Below are positions 49,419-56,889 of a stretch of DNA of 64,000 bases, piece after piece. A program made the position numbers and the translations under genes. Source of the stretch: JBHENC01 sp046262295 (GTDB lineage: Bacteria; Acidobacteriota; Blastocatellia; Pyrinomonadales; Pyrinomonadaceae); assembly GCA_046262295.1 (NCBI GenBank), contig JBHENC010000008.1, positions 137,358 through 201,357 on the forward strand, read 5' to 3'. The notes under the pieces are model-generated. The model was not told the origin of the DNA. It saw only the letters and a program-made list of their open reading frames with translations, and made no database searches. Numbering within the stretch: the first letter of the stretch is position 1; every line of letters begins with the position of its first letter.

Positions 49419-49655
49419 ATGCCAACGATTCTGAGAGTCAAAGGTTACAGGCTTTTCTTTTTCAGCTTGGAAGGAAGTGAGCCGCCGCATATTCATGTTG
49501 AGCAGGCTGAAAGGTTTGCGAAGTTTTGGCTTGACCCGGTATCGTTGGCGAAGTCGCGCGGATTTCGTAGCGGCGAGTTATCGGAAATACAAAAGATTGT
49601 TGAGGACAATCGGGATTATTTAGTGGAGAAATGGCATGAGCACTTTAGCCGTTGA
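49419..49655 (+). CDS. DUF4160-family small protein
   Basis: 78 residues: MPTILRVKGYRLFFFSLEGS, EPPHIHVEQAERFAKFWLDP, VSLAKSRGF, LSEIQKIVEDNRDYLVEKWH. This is the full DUF4160 pattern (EPPHIHV). It overlaps the DUF2442 gene by 20 nt; the two families are very often paired and are suspected to form toxin-antitoxin modules, unproven. The immediate upstream region has a perfect 8-bp palindrome ACTATAAT/ATTATAGT (49366-49394). Confidence 0.85.
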   Translation: MPTILRVKGYRLFFFSLEGSEPPHIHVEQAERFAKFWLDPVSLAKSRGFRSGELSEIQKIVEDNRDYLVEKWHEHFSR

Positions 49656-49878
49656 TGTCGAACCGCTCGCCGTAGAGGTTAGTTGCACGGATGACAGTTT
49701 GCGTGTCGTGCTGGCAGATGGGCGGGAGATCTCCGTGCCGCTGGTATGGTTTCCGCGTTTGCAGAAAGCCACGCCTGAAGAAAGAAAGGGATGGCGGTTA
49801 ATCGGCGGTGGAATCGGCATTCATTGGGAAGCAGTAGACGAAGATATATCAGTCGAGAGTTTACTCAGATTGAAATAA
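49636..49878 (+). CDS. DUF2442-family small protein
   Basis: 80 residues. LAVEVSCTDDSLRVVLADGR, EISVPLVWFPRLQKATPEER, GWRLIGGGIGIHWEAVDEDI, then SVESLLRL fit DUF2442 (NE0471 N-terminal fold). GGAGA lies before the ATG inside the preceding gene. It overlaps DUF4160 by 20 nt, so the two are translationally coupled. Possible antitoxin or regulator; the direction of any toxicity is unknown. Confidence 0.85.
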   Translation: MSTLAVDVEPLAVEVSCTDDSLRVVLADGREISVPLVWFPRLQKATPEERKGWRLIGGGIGIHWEAVDEDISVESLLRLK

Positions 49879-49915
49879 TCTTGATGTCGCTTCGTTCTAA
49901 GATTTAATTTGTCAG

Positions 49916-50332
49916 ATGGATAAAGAACTTGCGATGAGCGAACAACCGCCCAATGCCATCGTGGTATTGATAAGCGCCGGAAGCCGCGAAGAGGCGGCAC
50001 GGCTGGCGGAGATGCTGGTCAATTCGCGCCTCGCTGCGTGTGTACAGATACTGCCGGAAATGGAGTCCGTTTATTTCTGGAAGGATAAGGTGGAGCGGCA
50101 ACCCGAAACGCTGCTGTTGGTCAAAACGGTTCAAGCGAATTTCGATGAGTTGCAGCGCGAAGTCTGTGCGCTTCATAGTTACGAAACGCCGGAGATAATT
50201 GCGCTGCCCGTCACCGCCGCTTTCGCGCCGTATCTCGAATGGCTGACTTCAACCGTCAAATCGCATACGCGCGTAACCGACGCCGCGCCTGATGCCAACG
50301 GGAATCCAAAAACCTTTAATCGTAAAAGCTGA
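49916..50332 (+). CDS. cutA: Divalent-cation tolerance protein CutA
   Basis: 138 residues. Trimeric PII-like fold protein implicated in copper tolerance. NAIVVLISAGSREEAARLAE, MLVNSRLAACVQILPEMESV, YFWKDKVERQPETLLLVKTV, HSYETPEIIALPVTAAFAPY and LEWL are all diagnostic. An internal ATG at 49934 (SEQPP) could be the true start. The C-terminus has an extra tail (TRVTDAAPDANGNPKTFNRK). No metal ATPase nearby. Convergent with the leftward LOG gene. Confidence 0.93.
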   Translation: MDKELAMSEQPPNAIVVLISAGSREEAARLAEMLVNSRLAACVQILPEMESVYFWKDKVERQPETLLLVKTVQANFDELQREVCALHSYETPEIIALPVTAAFAPYLEWLTSTVKSHTRVTDAAPDANGNPKTFNRKS

Positions 50333-50357
50333 ACGCAAACTCCGGTCGCAGTTTGAA

Positions 50358-51110
50358 TCAGTATTCGTTTGAGATGGTTCTATCCAGTTTGCGTAGCGAG
50401 TCCTGGCTTCTGACGACGATCTCGACGGCCTCGGCGGGCGAATCCGTGATATGCAGAAGGTTTATGTCCGCATCCGAAACTTTACCGTCGCGTAGCATCG
50501 TGTCTCTGATCCACGCCATCATTCCGCCCCAGTAACTGCTGCCGAAAAGAACCACGGGGAAGTTTCTGATTTTGCGCGTTTGAATCAAAGTCAGAGACTC
50601 GAAAAGCTCGTCGAGCGTGCCGTAGCCGCCGGGAAAAATAACGAAGGCCGTGCTGTATTTGACGAACATGGTCTTGCGCACGAAGAAGTATTTGAAGGTC
50701 AGCGAGCGCGTCTGATACGGGTTCGGCCTTTGCTCGAACGGCAACTCTATGTTACAGCCGATGGAAACGCCGCCCGCCTCGAATGCGCCGCGATTGGCCG
50801 CCTCCATAATGCCGCCGCCGCCGCCCGTTATAACTGCAAAGCCTGCTTTGGCGAGCAGCTCTGCGGTCTCCTGTGCCTCTTTGTACTGCGTGTGACCGGC
50901 GGGCGTGCGTGCCGAACCGAAGATGGTGACGCCGCGCGTGATGGTTGCGAGATCATCGAAGCCTTCGACGAACTCGCCCATAATGCGAAAGACGCGCCAT
51001 GTGTCCGTGCGCGTAAACTCGTCTTGATTCGGCGTCTCTAGAAGTTGCTCGTCCTGCGTGACGTGGGGAGCCGTGTGCCCTTGTGCGTTGTCTGGATTGG
51101 TTTCCGCCAT
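50358..51110 (-). CDS. LOG-family (TIGR00730-like) Rossmann-fold protein
   Basis: 250 residues. Family marks are VITGGGGGIMEAANRGAFEA, NIELPFEQRPNPYQ and the PGGYGTLDELFESLTLIQTR motif. Plant LOG proteins release cytokinin bases from nucleotides; bacterial relatives may act as nucleotide 5'-monophosphate phosphoribohydrolases. The first ~30 residues (ETNPDNAQGHTAPHVTQDEQ) are an extension. AGGAAAG precedes the ATG. It starts 12 nt after the fabI stop and is co-transcribed. Confidence 0.9.
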   Translation of the reverse strand: MAETNPDNAQGHTAPHVTQDEQLLETPNQDEFTRTDTWRVFRIMGEFVEGFDDLATITRGVTIFGSARTPAGHTQYKEAQETAELLAKAGFAVITGGGGGIMEAANRGAFEAGGVSIGCNIELPFEQRPNPYQTRSLTFKYFFVRKTMFVKYSTAFVIFPGGYGTLDELFESLTLIQTRKIRNFPVVLFGSSYWGGMMAWIRDTMLRDGKVSDADINLLHITDSPAEAVEIVVRSQDSLRKLDRTISNEY

Positions 51111-51122
51111 ACTTCCGCTTTC

Positions 51123-51884
51123 CTAAATCGCCATGATGTTATAGCCGCAATCCACGTGTATCACTTCGCCCGTGATGCCGGAAGCAAGCTCGCTGCATAA
51201 AAAGAGCGCGGTGTTACCGACTTCGCGCGCTTCGACATTGCGGCCAAGTGGCGCGCGTTCGGCGTGTGTCTTTAACATCAAACTCAAATTGCGGACACCG
51301 CGCGCCGAAAGCGTGTTGATCGGCCCCGCGCTGATTGCGTTAACACGTATGTTTCGTTTGCCCAAATCCGCCGCCAGATAGCGTGTGCTCGCTTCCAAAG
51401 CGGCTTTCGCAATGCCCATCACGTTGTAGTTCGGCGCAACCTTCTCCGCGCCGTAATACGACATCGAAACAATGCTGCCGCCTTCTGTCATTAAAGGCAA
51501 CGCGGCGCGCGTGAGAGACGCGAGCGAATACGCGCTCACTTCAAGCGCGAGCAGAAAGCCGTCGCGGGTGGTGTTGACGTATTCGCCTTCCAACTCTTCT
51601 TTCGGCGCGTAGGCGATGCTGTGAATGAGAAAATCCAGACGCCCGAATTCCTCGCCGACGCGCGCGAAAGTTTGCTCGACCTCTTCCGGTTTCGTCACCT
51701 CGCAGGGCAAGACGATTGATCCGGCCATGTCTTTGGTCAAATCCTCCACGTTCTCTTTCAAACGCTCGCCTTGATACGTGAAAGCCAGCCGCGCGCCCGC
51801 TTCACTCAAAGCCTGCGCCGTCGCCCACGCAATAGAGCGTTTATTAGCGACGCCGAAAACGATGCCGTTTTTATTTTGCAACAT
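51123..51884 (-). CDS. fabI: Enoyl-[acyl-carrier-protein] reductase (NADH)
   Basis: 253 residues. Last step of each fatty-acid elongation cycle. Seen: LQNKNGIVFGVANKRSIAWA, LDFLIHSIAYAPKEELEG, SMSYYGAEKVAPNYNVMGIA then KAALE (Tyr-x6-Lys catalytic pair), INTLSARG and HVDCGYNIMAI. These mark FabI rather than FabL or FabV. The AAGGA site is 8 nt before the ATG. Target of triclosan in general; the common resistance positions cannot be judged here. Confidence 0.96.
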   Translation of the reverse strand: MLQNKNGIVFGVANKRSIAWATAQALSEAGARLAFTYQGERLKENVEDLTKDMAGSIVLPCEVTKPEEVEQTFARVGEEFGRLDFLIHSIAYAPKEELEGEYVNTTRDGFLLALEVSAYSLASLTRAALPLMTEGGSIVSMSYYGAEKVAPNYNVMGIAKAALEASTRYLAADLGKRNIRVNAISAGPINTLSARGVRNLSLMLKTHAERAPLGRNVEAREVGNTALFLCSELASGITGEVIHVDCGYNIMAI

Positions 51885-51937
51885 ACCGAATATCCTTCAG
51901 CCAAAGTAAAAAAAAACGAAATTCTGATTGAGAAACA

Positions 51938-52681
51938 TTAGCGCTCGAATTGATTCCACCGCATAAGATGAACGGGCGTGTTGAAGTAGTAATTATCTAC
52001 TGCCGGAACTTTAACTTTGACGACGCCGCCTAGATTCGGATCGGCTTCAATCCACATCTTATCGCCAATATAAGCCAGCGTGTGAAGGCCGTCCGAGGTC
52101 ACGGCAATGTCACCGGGCAGGATCGCAGAGTGTTCAAGATTATTGATGCTGGAAGCTGAAAGTATCTCTCTGGTTTGCCTGCAATCCTGATTCAGTAAAC
52201 CTTTCGCCGGACAATCATGCCACCACAGAGCGCCGCCCGCTCTCATTAAAGCGGGATTCACCGTTAGCAGCCCGCGCTTGAAATCCGCATCAATCAAACC
52301 GCGCCGAACCAGACCGGAACAGTCAATGCCAAGCTTATTTTCGCCGCCCCACACATATTTTGTTCCTTCATAACGCGAAAGCGAATCAATATAAGCCCGG
52401 CGCAACGACATCGAGTCAATGTTTCTACCGGGCAAGATTATGAAGGCGCACGCGATCAAAGAAGTAATTAAGCATAAGACGCGAATGGTTTTTATCTTCC
52501 AGAATACCAATAGCGAACTGACCCAGAGAGCCAGTAAGACGGCCAGCGTGCCCGCTCTCGTCAGGTTAGTGCTGACCGGACGAAGCAGCAGCGCGAGCAG
52601 CAAGGGCAATAGCGCCAGCCATGCGACGAATCCAAGCCGCTTTATTTGCCCGTGCTGTTTGAATGGTAATGCTGTCGCCAT
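51938..52681 (-). CDS. Membrane-anchored NlpC/P60-type peptidase
   Basis: 247 residues. Three hydrophobic segments at the N-terminus (GFVAWLALLPLLLALLLRPV, AGTLAVLLALWVSSLLVFWK, RVLCLITSLIACAFIILPG). The catalytic domain has SRYEGTKYVWGGENKLGIDC, SGLVRRGL (nucleophile Cys), HTLAYIGDKMWIEADP (His) and a large insert (LWWHDCPAKGLLNQDCRQTR). NlpC/P60 enzymes cleave cell-wall peptide bonds outside the membrane. The substrate is probably peptidoglycan. fabI starts 53 nt after. Cysteines in the insert may form a disulphide. Confidence 0.85.
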   Translation of the reverse strand: MATALPFKQHGQIKRLGFVAWLALLPLLLALLLRPVSTNLTRAGTLAVLLALWVSSLLVFWKIKTIRVLCLITSLIACAFIILPGRNIDSMSLRRAYIDSLSRYEGTKYVWGGENKLGIDCSGLVRRGLIDADFKRGLLTVNPALMRAGGALWWHDCPAKGLLNQDCRQTREILSASSINNLEHSAILPGDIAVTSDGLHTLAYIGDKMWIEADPNLGGVVKVKVPAVDNYYFNTPVHLMRWNQFER

Positions 52682-52715
52682 ATTCGGCTGCGTGCTTTGC
52701 GTTAAGCGAATTTCG

Positions 52716-53702
52716 CTAGGCTGCCGCGCTTTGCGCTTCGCCCGTCATCAGGCGTTTGTACTCGCCGCTGTCAACCCATTTGAGAATTTCCGAGACGCGC
52801 CACACAGGGAAGGGATGCGACATCCCCGAAGAGATGATGTCCGCCCAGAAGCGATCAAGCGCCTTTTCGTCGTAGTTCTTTTGAAAGTCGCGCGCCTGCG
52901 CAAGGAATTGTTCGTAGTCAACTTTCGAGGCGAACGTGCCGCCGCAGAGCTTCATCATCATGCGCCCGATCACGTCGGCGTCCTGCGTGACAAGCAGCGC
53001 GGCGCGGTCACATGAAAGCTCCGCGCGTCGCGCCCATGCGAGCAAGGCCGCGCGCATCGAACCCGAAATCAATTGCGTGACGATTGCCGCGACGGGCGCG
53101 GCGGCAAGCGCGGCGCTGGTGAGCGCTTCGATCAAACGCGCCGCCGTTAAATATAGTACGTGCTCGGCGTGAATGTGTCCGACTTCGTGCGCGACGACCG
53201 CGAGCACTTCTTCGTCCGTCAGGCGTTCGATCAAAGACGAATGGAGCACAATCACGGGGCGTTCGACGCCGCCTGTGAAGGCATTGACAATCGGATTCTG
53301 CTGCACGAAGAGTTCCGGCATATCCACGCCGAGAGTCGTACAGGCGATTTGAAGCTTGGCGTGCAAGTCCGGGCACTGCTGCGGCGTTACTTTGACGGCG
53401 CTCGCCGTGAAAATAACGCGGATGGCGGATTCGCCCGTCACAGCTAAAAGCTTCTTGAGCGCGGAATCAATGCCGGGAATCGTGCGCAACGCGCCGAGCG
53501 CGCGGCTGTCTGACGGATGCACATATTCGTGCTTGTCTAGGTCTGCAAATTTCTTGTGTGGCTTATCTGATAAAGGCAAGCGGCAACGCCCGCATTTCGC
53601 CGTCCCGTTTGTTTCGAGGCGCGTTTGATTGCGCTGCCCGCAATAGCGGCAACGTATCGAGTCGCTGTTCTTATCAATGGGTGTCGGTTCGGTGTCAGCC
53701 AT
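52716..53702 (-). CDS. M48-family metalloprotease with N-terminal zinc ribbon
   Basis: 328 residues from the ATG at 53702 (AAGGA 10 nt before). A Cys4 ribbon leads (CRYCGQRNQTRLETNGTAKC, GRCRLPL). The peptidase has VVAHEVGHIHAEHVLYL (HExxH) with the third ligand downstream (ELSCDRAALLV). TM-like helices LIEALTSAALAAAPVAAIVT fit an HtpX-like membrane protease. M48 enzymes remove misfolded membrane proteins. A pair of TM helices typical of HtpX is not fully clear. The terminal Ala-rich segment is unremarkable. Confidence 0.88.
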   Translation of the reverse strand: MADTEPTPIDKNSDSIRCRYCGQRNQTRLETNGTAKCGRCRLPLSDKPHKKFADLDKHEYVHPSDSRALGALRTIPGIDSALKKLLAVTGESAIRVIFTASAVKVTPQQCPDLHAKLQIACTTLGVDMPELFVQQNPIVNAFTGGVERPVIVLHSSLIERLTDEEVLAVVAHEVGHIHAEHVLYLTAARLIEALTSAALAAAPVAAIVTQLISGSMRAALLAWARRAELSCDRAALLVTQDADVIGRMMMKLCGGTFASKVDYEQFLAQARDFQKNYDEKALDRFWADIISSGMSHPFPVWRVSEILKWVDSGEYKRLMTGEAQSAAA

Positions 53703-53838
53703 AAATTTCAATTCCTTAAAACTGCAAATCTATTTGTCTCGCCGCGCCTTAGCGACTGAAAGTTTAGCTGCTAAGTATAACAGTATTACACGGATGATCC
53801 ATTGGCGCGCTGAATCAATAATTCCCCTTTCACCCGGC

Positions 53839-55500
53839 TCAGTGTTTGAAGTGGCGGACGCCTGTAAAGACCATTGCGATGTTGTGTTCGTCAGCGGCAG
53901 CGATTACTTCGGCGTCGCGCACGGAGCCGCCGGGTTGTATGACGGCGGTGATGCCGTGTCGCGCCGCTTCGTCGAGGCCGTCGCGGAAGGGAAAGAAAGC
54001 GTCGGAGGCGATGACGGAATCTGCGGTTGTTAATTGCGCGCGCATCGCGCCGAGCTTAACCGAATCCACTCTGGACATCTGGCCTGCGCCGACGCCGATT
54101 GTTTGATTGTCGCGCGCGTAAACAATCGCGTTCGACTTGGTATGCTTGCAAACAGTCCACGCGAAAAGCAGCGCGCGTATCTCTTCGTCGGATGGCGCGC
54201 GTTTCGTCACGACTGTCAGATCGTCGCGCGTCAGGCGTCGTGTGTCGCGTGTTTGCACGAGCATTCCGCCGCTGATCGTGCGGAAGTCTAAACTCTCTCC
54301 GCGCGGCAAGTGTGAGGCGCGCAGCACTCGCAGATTCTTCTTCGCACGTAAAACTTCAATCGCCGCTTCTTCATAATCCGGCGCGACGATTACTTCCGTG
54401 AAAATCTCCGTGACGGCGCGCGCCGCCGCTTCGTCAATCTTGTGATTGAAAGCGACGATGCCGCCGAAAGCTGAAACGGGATCGGTGGCGAGCGCGCGTC
54501 TATACGCTTCTTCCGGCGTTTCACCAACGGCAACGCCCGCCGGGTTCGTGTGCTTAATAATCGCGCACACAGGCTCGTCAAAATCGCACGCAAGTTGCCA
54601 CGCGGCGTCGGCGTCAACATAGTTGTTAAAGGACATCTCTTTGCCGTTGAGCAGTTCGGCATGTGTGATGCCGCTTGTCGCCCCCGTGTTGTAGAGCGCG
54701 CCCTGTTGGTGAGGATTTTCGCCGTACCGAAGATCCGTTATTTTTCGAAGCGTGAAATGCGCTGCGTCCGGCGGTGTTTGCCACTCTTCGATAGATTTGA
54801 TAGGTGTGCTGCCACTACTGCCGCCGCTTCTCGCGATGACGACTGCATTGCTATTCATTGCGACCTGCTGTGCTGTTTCTTCCATCGCTAATTTTGAAAG
54901 ATAAGCGACCACATACCCATCGTAAGAAGCTGTGCGCATGAAAGCCATTCGCGCCAGACGAGCGCGAGTCCAAAGCGTGAGCGCGCCTTTCTTGATCTCC
55001 ATTTCGCGCAAAGTTTGAGCGTAAAATTCCGGCACGGTAATAACTGCGACGTCTCGAAAATTCTTCGCTGCCGAACGAATCATTGCCGGGCCACCGATGT
55101 CTATCTGCTCGACAGCTTCTTCGAGCGAGACGTTGGCGCGAGCGACGGTTTGCTCGAACGGATAGAGATTAACGACAACCATATCTATGAATTCGATGGC
55201 GTGTTCGCGTGCGGCGGCAGTGTGTGTTTCATTGTCGCGCAGGGCGAGCAGCGCGCCGTGAATGCGCGGGTGCAGTGTCTTCACGCGCCCGTCCATCATC
55301 TCCGGGAAGTTTGTCACATCGGAAACGTCGCGCACGTCGAGTCCGGCGTCGCGCAAGGCTTTCGCCGTGCCGCCGGTGCTGATTAATTCGACGCCGAAGC
55401 TTTGCAACTCGCGTGCGAAATCAACGATGCCCGTCTTGTCCGAGACGCTCAAGAGAGCGCGGCGAATAACACGCAGTTCTTCTTTGTTCTGTTCGTTCAT
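53839..55500 (-). CDS. purH: Bifunctional AICAR transformylase / IMP cyclohydrolase
   Basis: 553 residues from the ATG at 55500; the longer frame adds 52 residues unlike the family. It does the last two steps of IMP synthesis. The N-terminal MGS-like cyclohydrolase has ALLSVSDKTGIVDFARELQS, LISTGGTAKALRDAGLDVRD, MMDGRVKTLHPRIHGALL, and EQIDIGGPAMIRSAAKNFRD. The C-terminal transformylase has RYGENPHQQGALYNTG, CAIIKHTNPAGVAVGETPEE (Lys-His) and DAFFPFRDGLDEAARHGITA, VIQPGGS. Standard length. Leftward gene, 28 nt after VWFA protein stop on the far side. Confidence 0.97.
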   Translation of the reverse strand: MNEQNKEELRVIRRALLSVSDKTGIVDFARELQSFGVELISTGGTAKALRDAGLDVRDVSDVTNFPEMMDGRVKTLHPRIHGALLALRDNETHTAAAREHAIEFIDMVVVNLYPFEQTVARANVSLEEAVEQIDIGGPAMIRSAAKNFRDVAVITVPEFYAQTLREMEIKKGALTLWTRARLARMAFMRTASYDGYVVAYLSKLAMEETAQQVAMNSNAVVIARSGGSSGSTPIKSIEEWQTPPDAAHFTLRKITDLRYGENPHQQGALYNTGATSGITHAELLNGKEMSFNNYVDADAAWQLACDFDEPVCAIIKHTNPAGVAVGETPEEAYRRALATDPVSAFGGIVAFNHKIDEAAARAVTEIFTEVIVAPDYEEAAIEVLRAKKNLRVLRASHLPRGESLDFRTISGGMLVQTRDTRRLTRDDLTVVTKRAPSDEEIRALLFAWTVCKHTKSNAIVYARDNQTIGVGAGQMSRVDSVKLGAMRAQLTTADSVIASDAFFPFRDGLDEAARHGITAVIQPGGSVRDAEVIAAADEHNIAMVFTGVRHFKH

Positions 55501-55528
55501 TAAATGTCTACTCTCATCAACGGGATGA

Positions 55529-56566
55529 TTAGTGAATAGTATAACCTTGACGCAACAATCCAACGCGAAGCTTTCGCTTATCGCGTTGCGCTTCGACTTC
55601 GATGCGATGAAAACCCTTTTCGCGTGCCGCTTCAGTTGCGTAATAGCCCAGAACATACTGGCTCGCTAAGTCTTCTTCAATGGCGCGGAAAACGGGCGTT
55701 AGATCAATTGCGGCGCGCGGGTCGAGCGCGGAATCCGCATTGCCCGCGCGAAAGAAATTACCGCCGGTCTGCGTTGCGAGTTCGCGGAAACCTTTCGATG
55801 GGGAGCGTGGCGCAAGCGTTCCATCGCGCACTGCATAGAGCGGAAAATGAATCACGTAAAAAGAGACGCCGCGCTCACGCGCTTCATTGATAACCGAAGC
55901 GGCATTGGTACGGCTCGCGGTGTCCAATCCATCGCTCATCAGAATAACGATGCGGCGTGTGGCCGCGTCAGTCGCGCGCGCATCGAAGGCGTGAACGGCG
56001 GCGCGCGCGGCGTCGAAGATGGCCGTGTGTTGATTCGCCAGAGCTTGAAAAACAAAAGCCTCGCGCGCTTCATTCGCGTCGCCCGTGAATGGCACGGCAA
56101 GTTGCGGCGCGTCATTGAAACGCAAGACGGCGATGCTTGATCGTTTGCCGAAACGGGAGAACAAGTTGATTGCCGCCGCGCTTTGTTTGGCAGCGTAGCC
56201 GCGCGCACTGCCGGAGGCGTCGAGAGCGAAGATCAGCGCGACGTGCGTTGTGCCTGCCGCGAAGTATTCGGGCTTGACGGCGTGCCCGTTATCGCGCACT
56301 TGAAAATCGGATTGCGTCAGGCCGGAGATGCGCCGCCCGTTTTTGTCTGTGACAAGCAGCGGCACGGCGATCAAATCCGTGCGCACGCGAATTACATCTT
56401 CGTCGTCGGTTGCTTTATCTTGTGCGAAAGTTTGCGTGTGCGGCGCGATGAATAGTGATAGGAAAAGAAGAAGCGCGTGGAAAAGGCGTGCGAGCGAGAG
56501 CGCGCACAACTGTGAGTTGCTTTGATGAATGCGGCGGGCAAACAGTGCGGCGTAAAATGTTTTCAT
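55529..56566 (-). CDS. VWFA domain protein of acidobacterial type
   Basis: 345 residues. Signal segment near ALLLFLSLFIAPHTQ, cleaved near FAQ. A beta module (VRTDLIAVPLLVTDKNGRRI, SGLTQSDFQVRDNG) precedes a von Willebrand A domain with MIDAS ALIFALDASGSARG (DxSxS), NQHTAIFDAARAAVHAF and ILMSDGLDTASR. This matches the VWFA-related acidobacterial domain (TIGR03436). Role likely in surface binding or complex assembly; unknown partners. Only one ATG is available and its ribosome site is poor. A tiny membrane-protein gene lies 19 nt upstream. Confidence 0.88.
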   Translation of the reverse strand: MKTFYAALFARRIHQSNSQLCALSLARLFHALLLFLSLFIAPHTQTFAQDKATDDEDVIRVRTDLIAVPLLVTDKNGRRISGLTQSDFQVRDNGHAVKPEYFAAGTTHVALIFALDASGSARGYAAKQSAAAINLFSRFGKRSSIAVLRFNDAPQLAVPFTGDANEAREAFVFQALANQHTAIFDAARAAVHAFDARATDAATRRIVILMSDGLDTASRTNAASVINEARERGVSFYVIHFPLYAVRDGTLAPRSPSKGFRELATQTGGNFFRAGNADSALDPRAAIDLTPVFRAIEEDLASQYVLGYYATEAAREKGFHRIEVEAQRDKRKLRVGLLRQGYTIH

Positions 56567-56585
56567 GCCGGAGGGAGCGCGGCGA

Positions 56586-56663
56586 TCAAAACAGAAAACG
56601 CCCGAAGAGCAATAAACTAAGAATCAAAGCAATCGTGATGACGATAATCTTGACGAGGCTCAT
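56586..56663 (-). CDS. Tiny hydrophobic protein (25 residues), probable single TM peptide
   Basis: Reads MSLVKIIVITIALILSLLLF and ends GRFLF. The ATG at 56663 has CGGAG 9 nt before it. Nearly the whole peptide can span a membrane, with a Lys near the N-terminus. It precedes the VWFA gene by 19 nt on the same strand. Many such small proteins modulate membrane partners, but this one is unnamed. Could be chance. Confidence 0.45.
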   Translation of the reverse strand: MSLVKIIVITIALILSLLLFGRFLF

Positions 56664-56889
56664 GGCCGAGAACTCCGAAGGTTTTAAGGCGGATACGAAC
56701 GCGAAACAGAAACCGGCGAGCGAACCCGTATTCTAAGTGCGGGCGGCACAGGCTGTCAACGCTAAGCACCAGCGAACGATTGACGCAAAACCGCCCGGCG
56801 TTCGTTGCTTCCAATTTACATGAAAAGCAGTACGCCGGACGGTTCGCTAAAGTTCGTGGCTTTTGCCTTAACTCAAAATTTCCGTTTCC

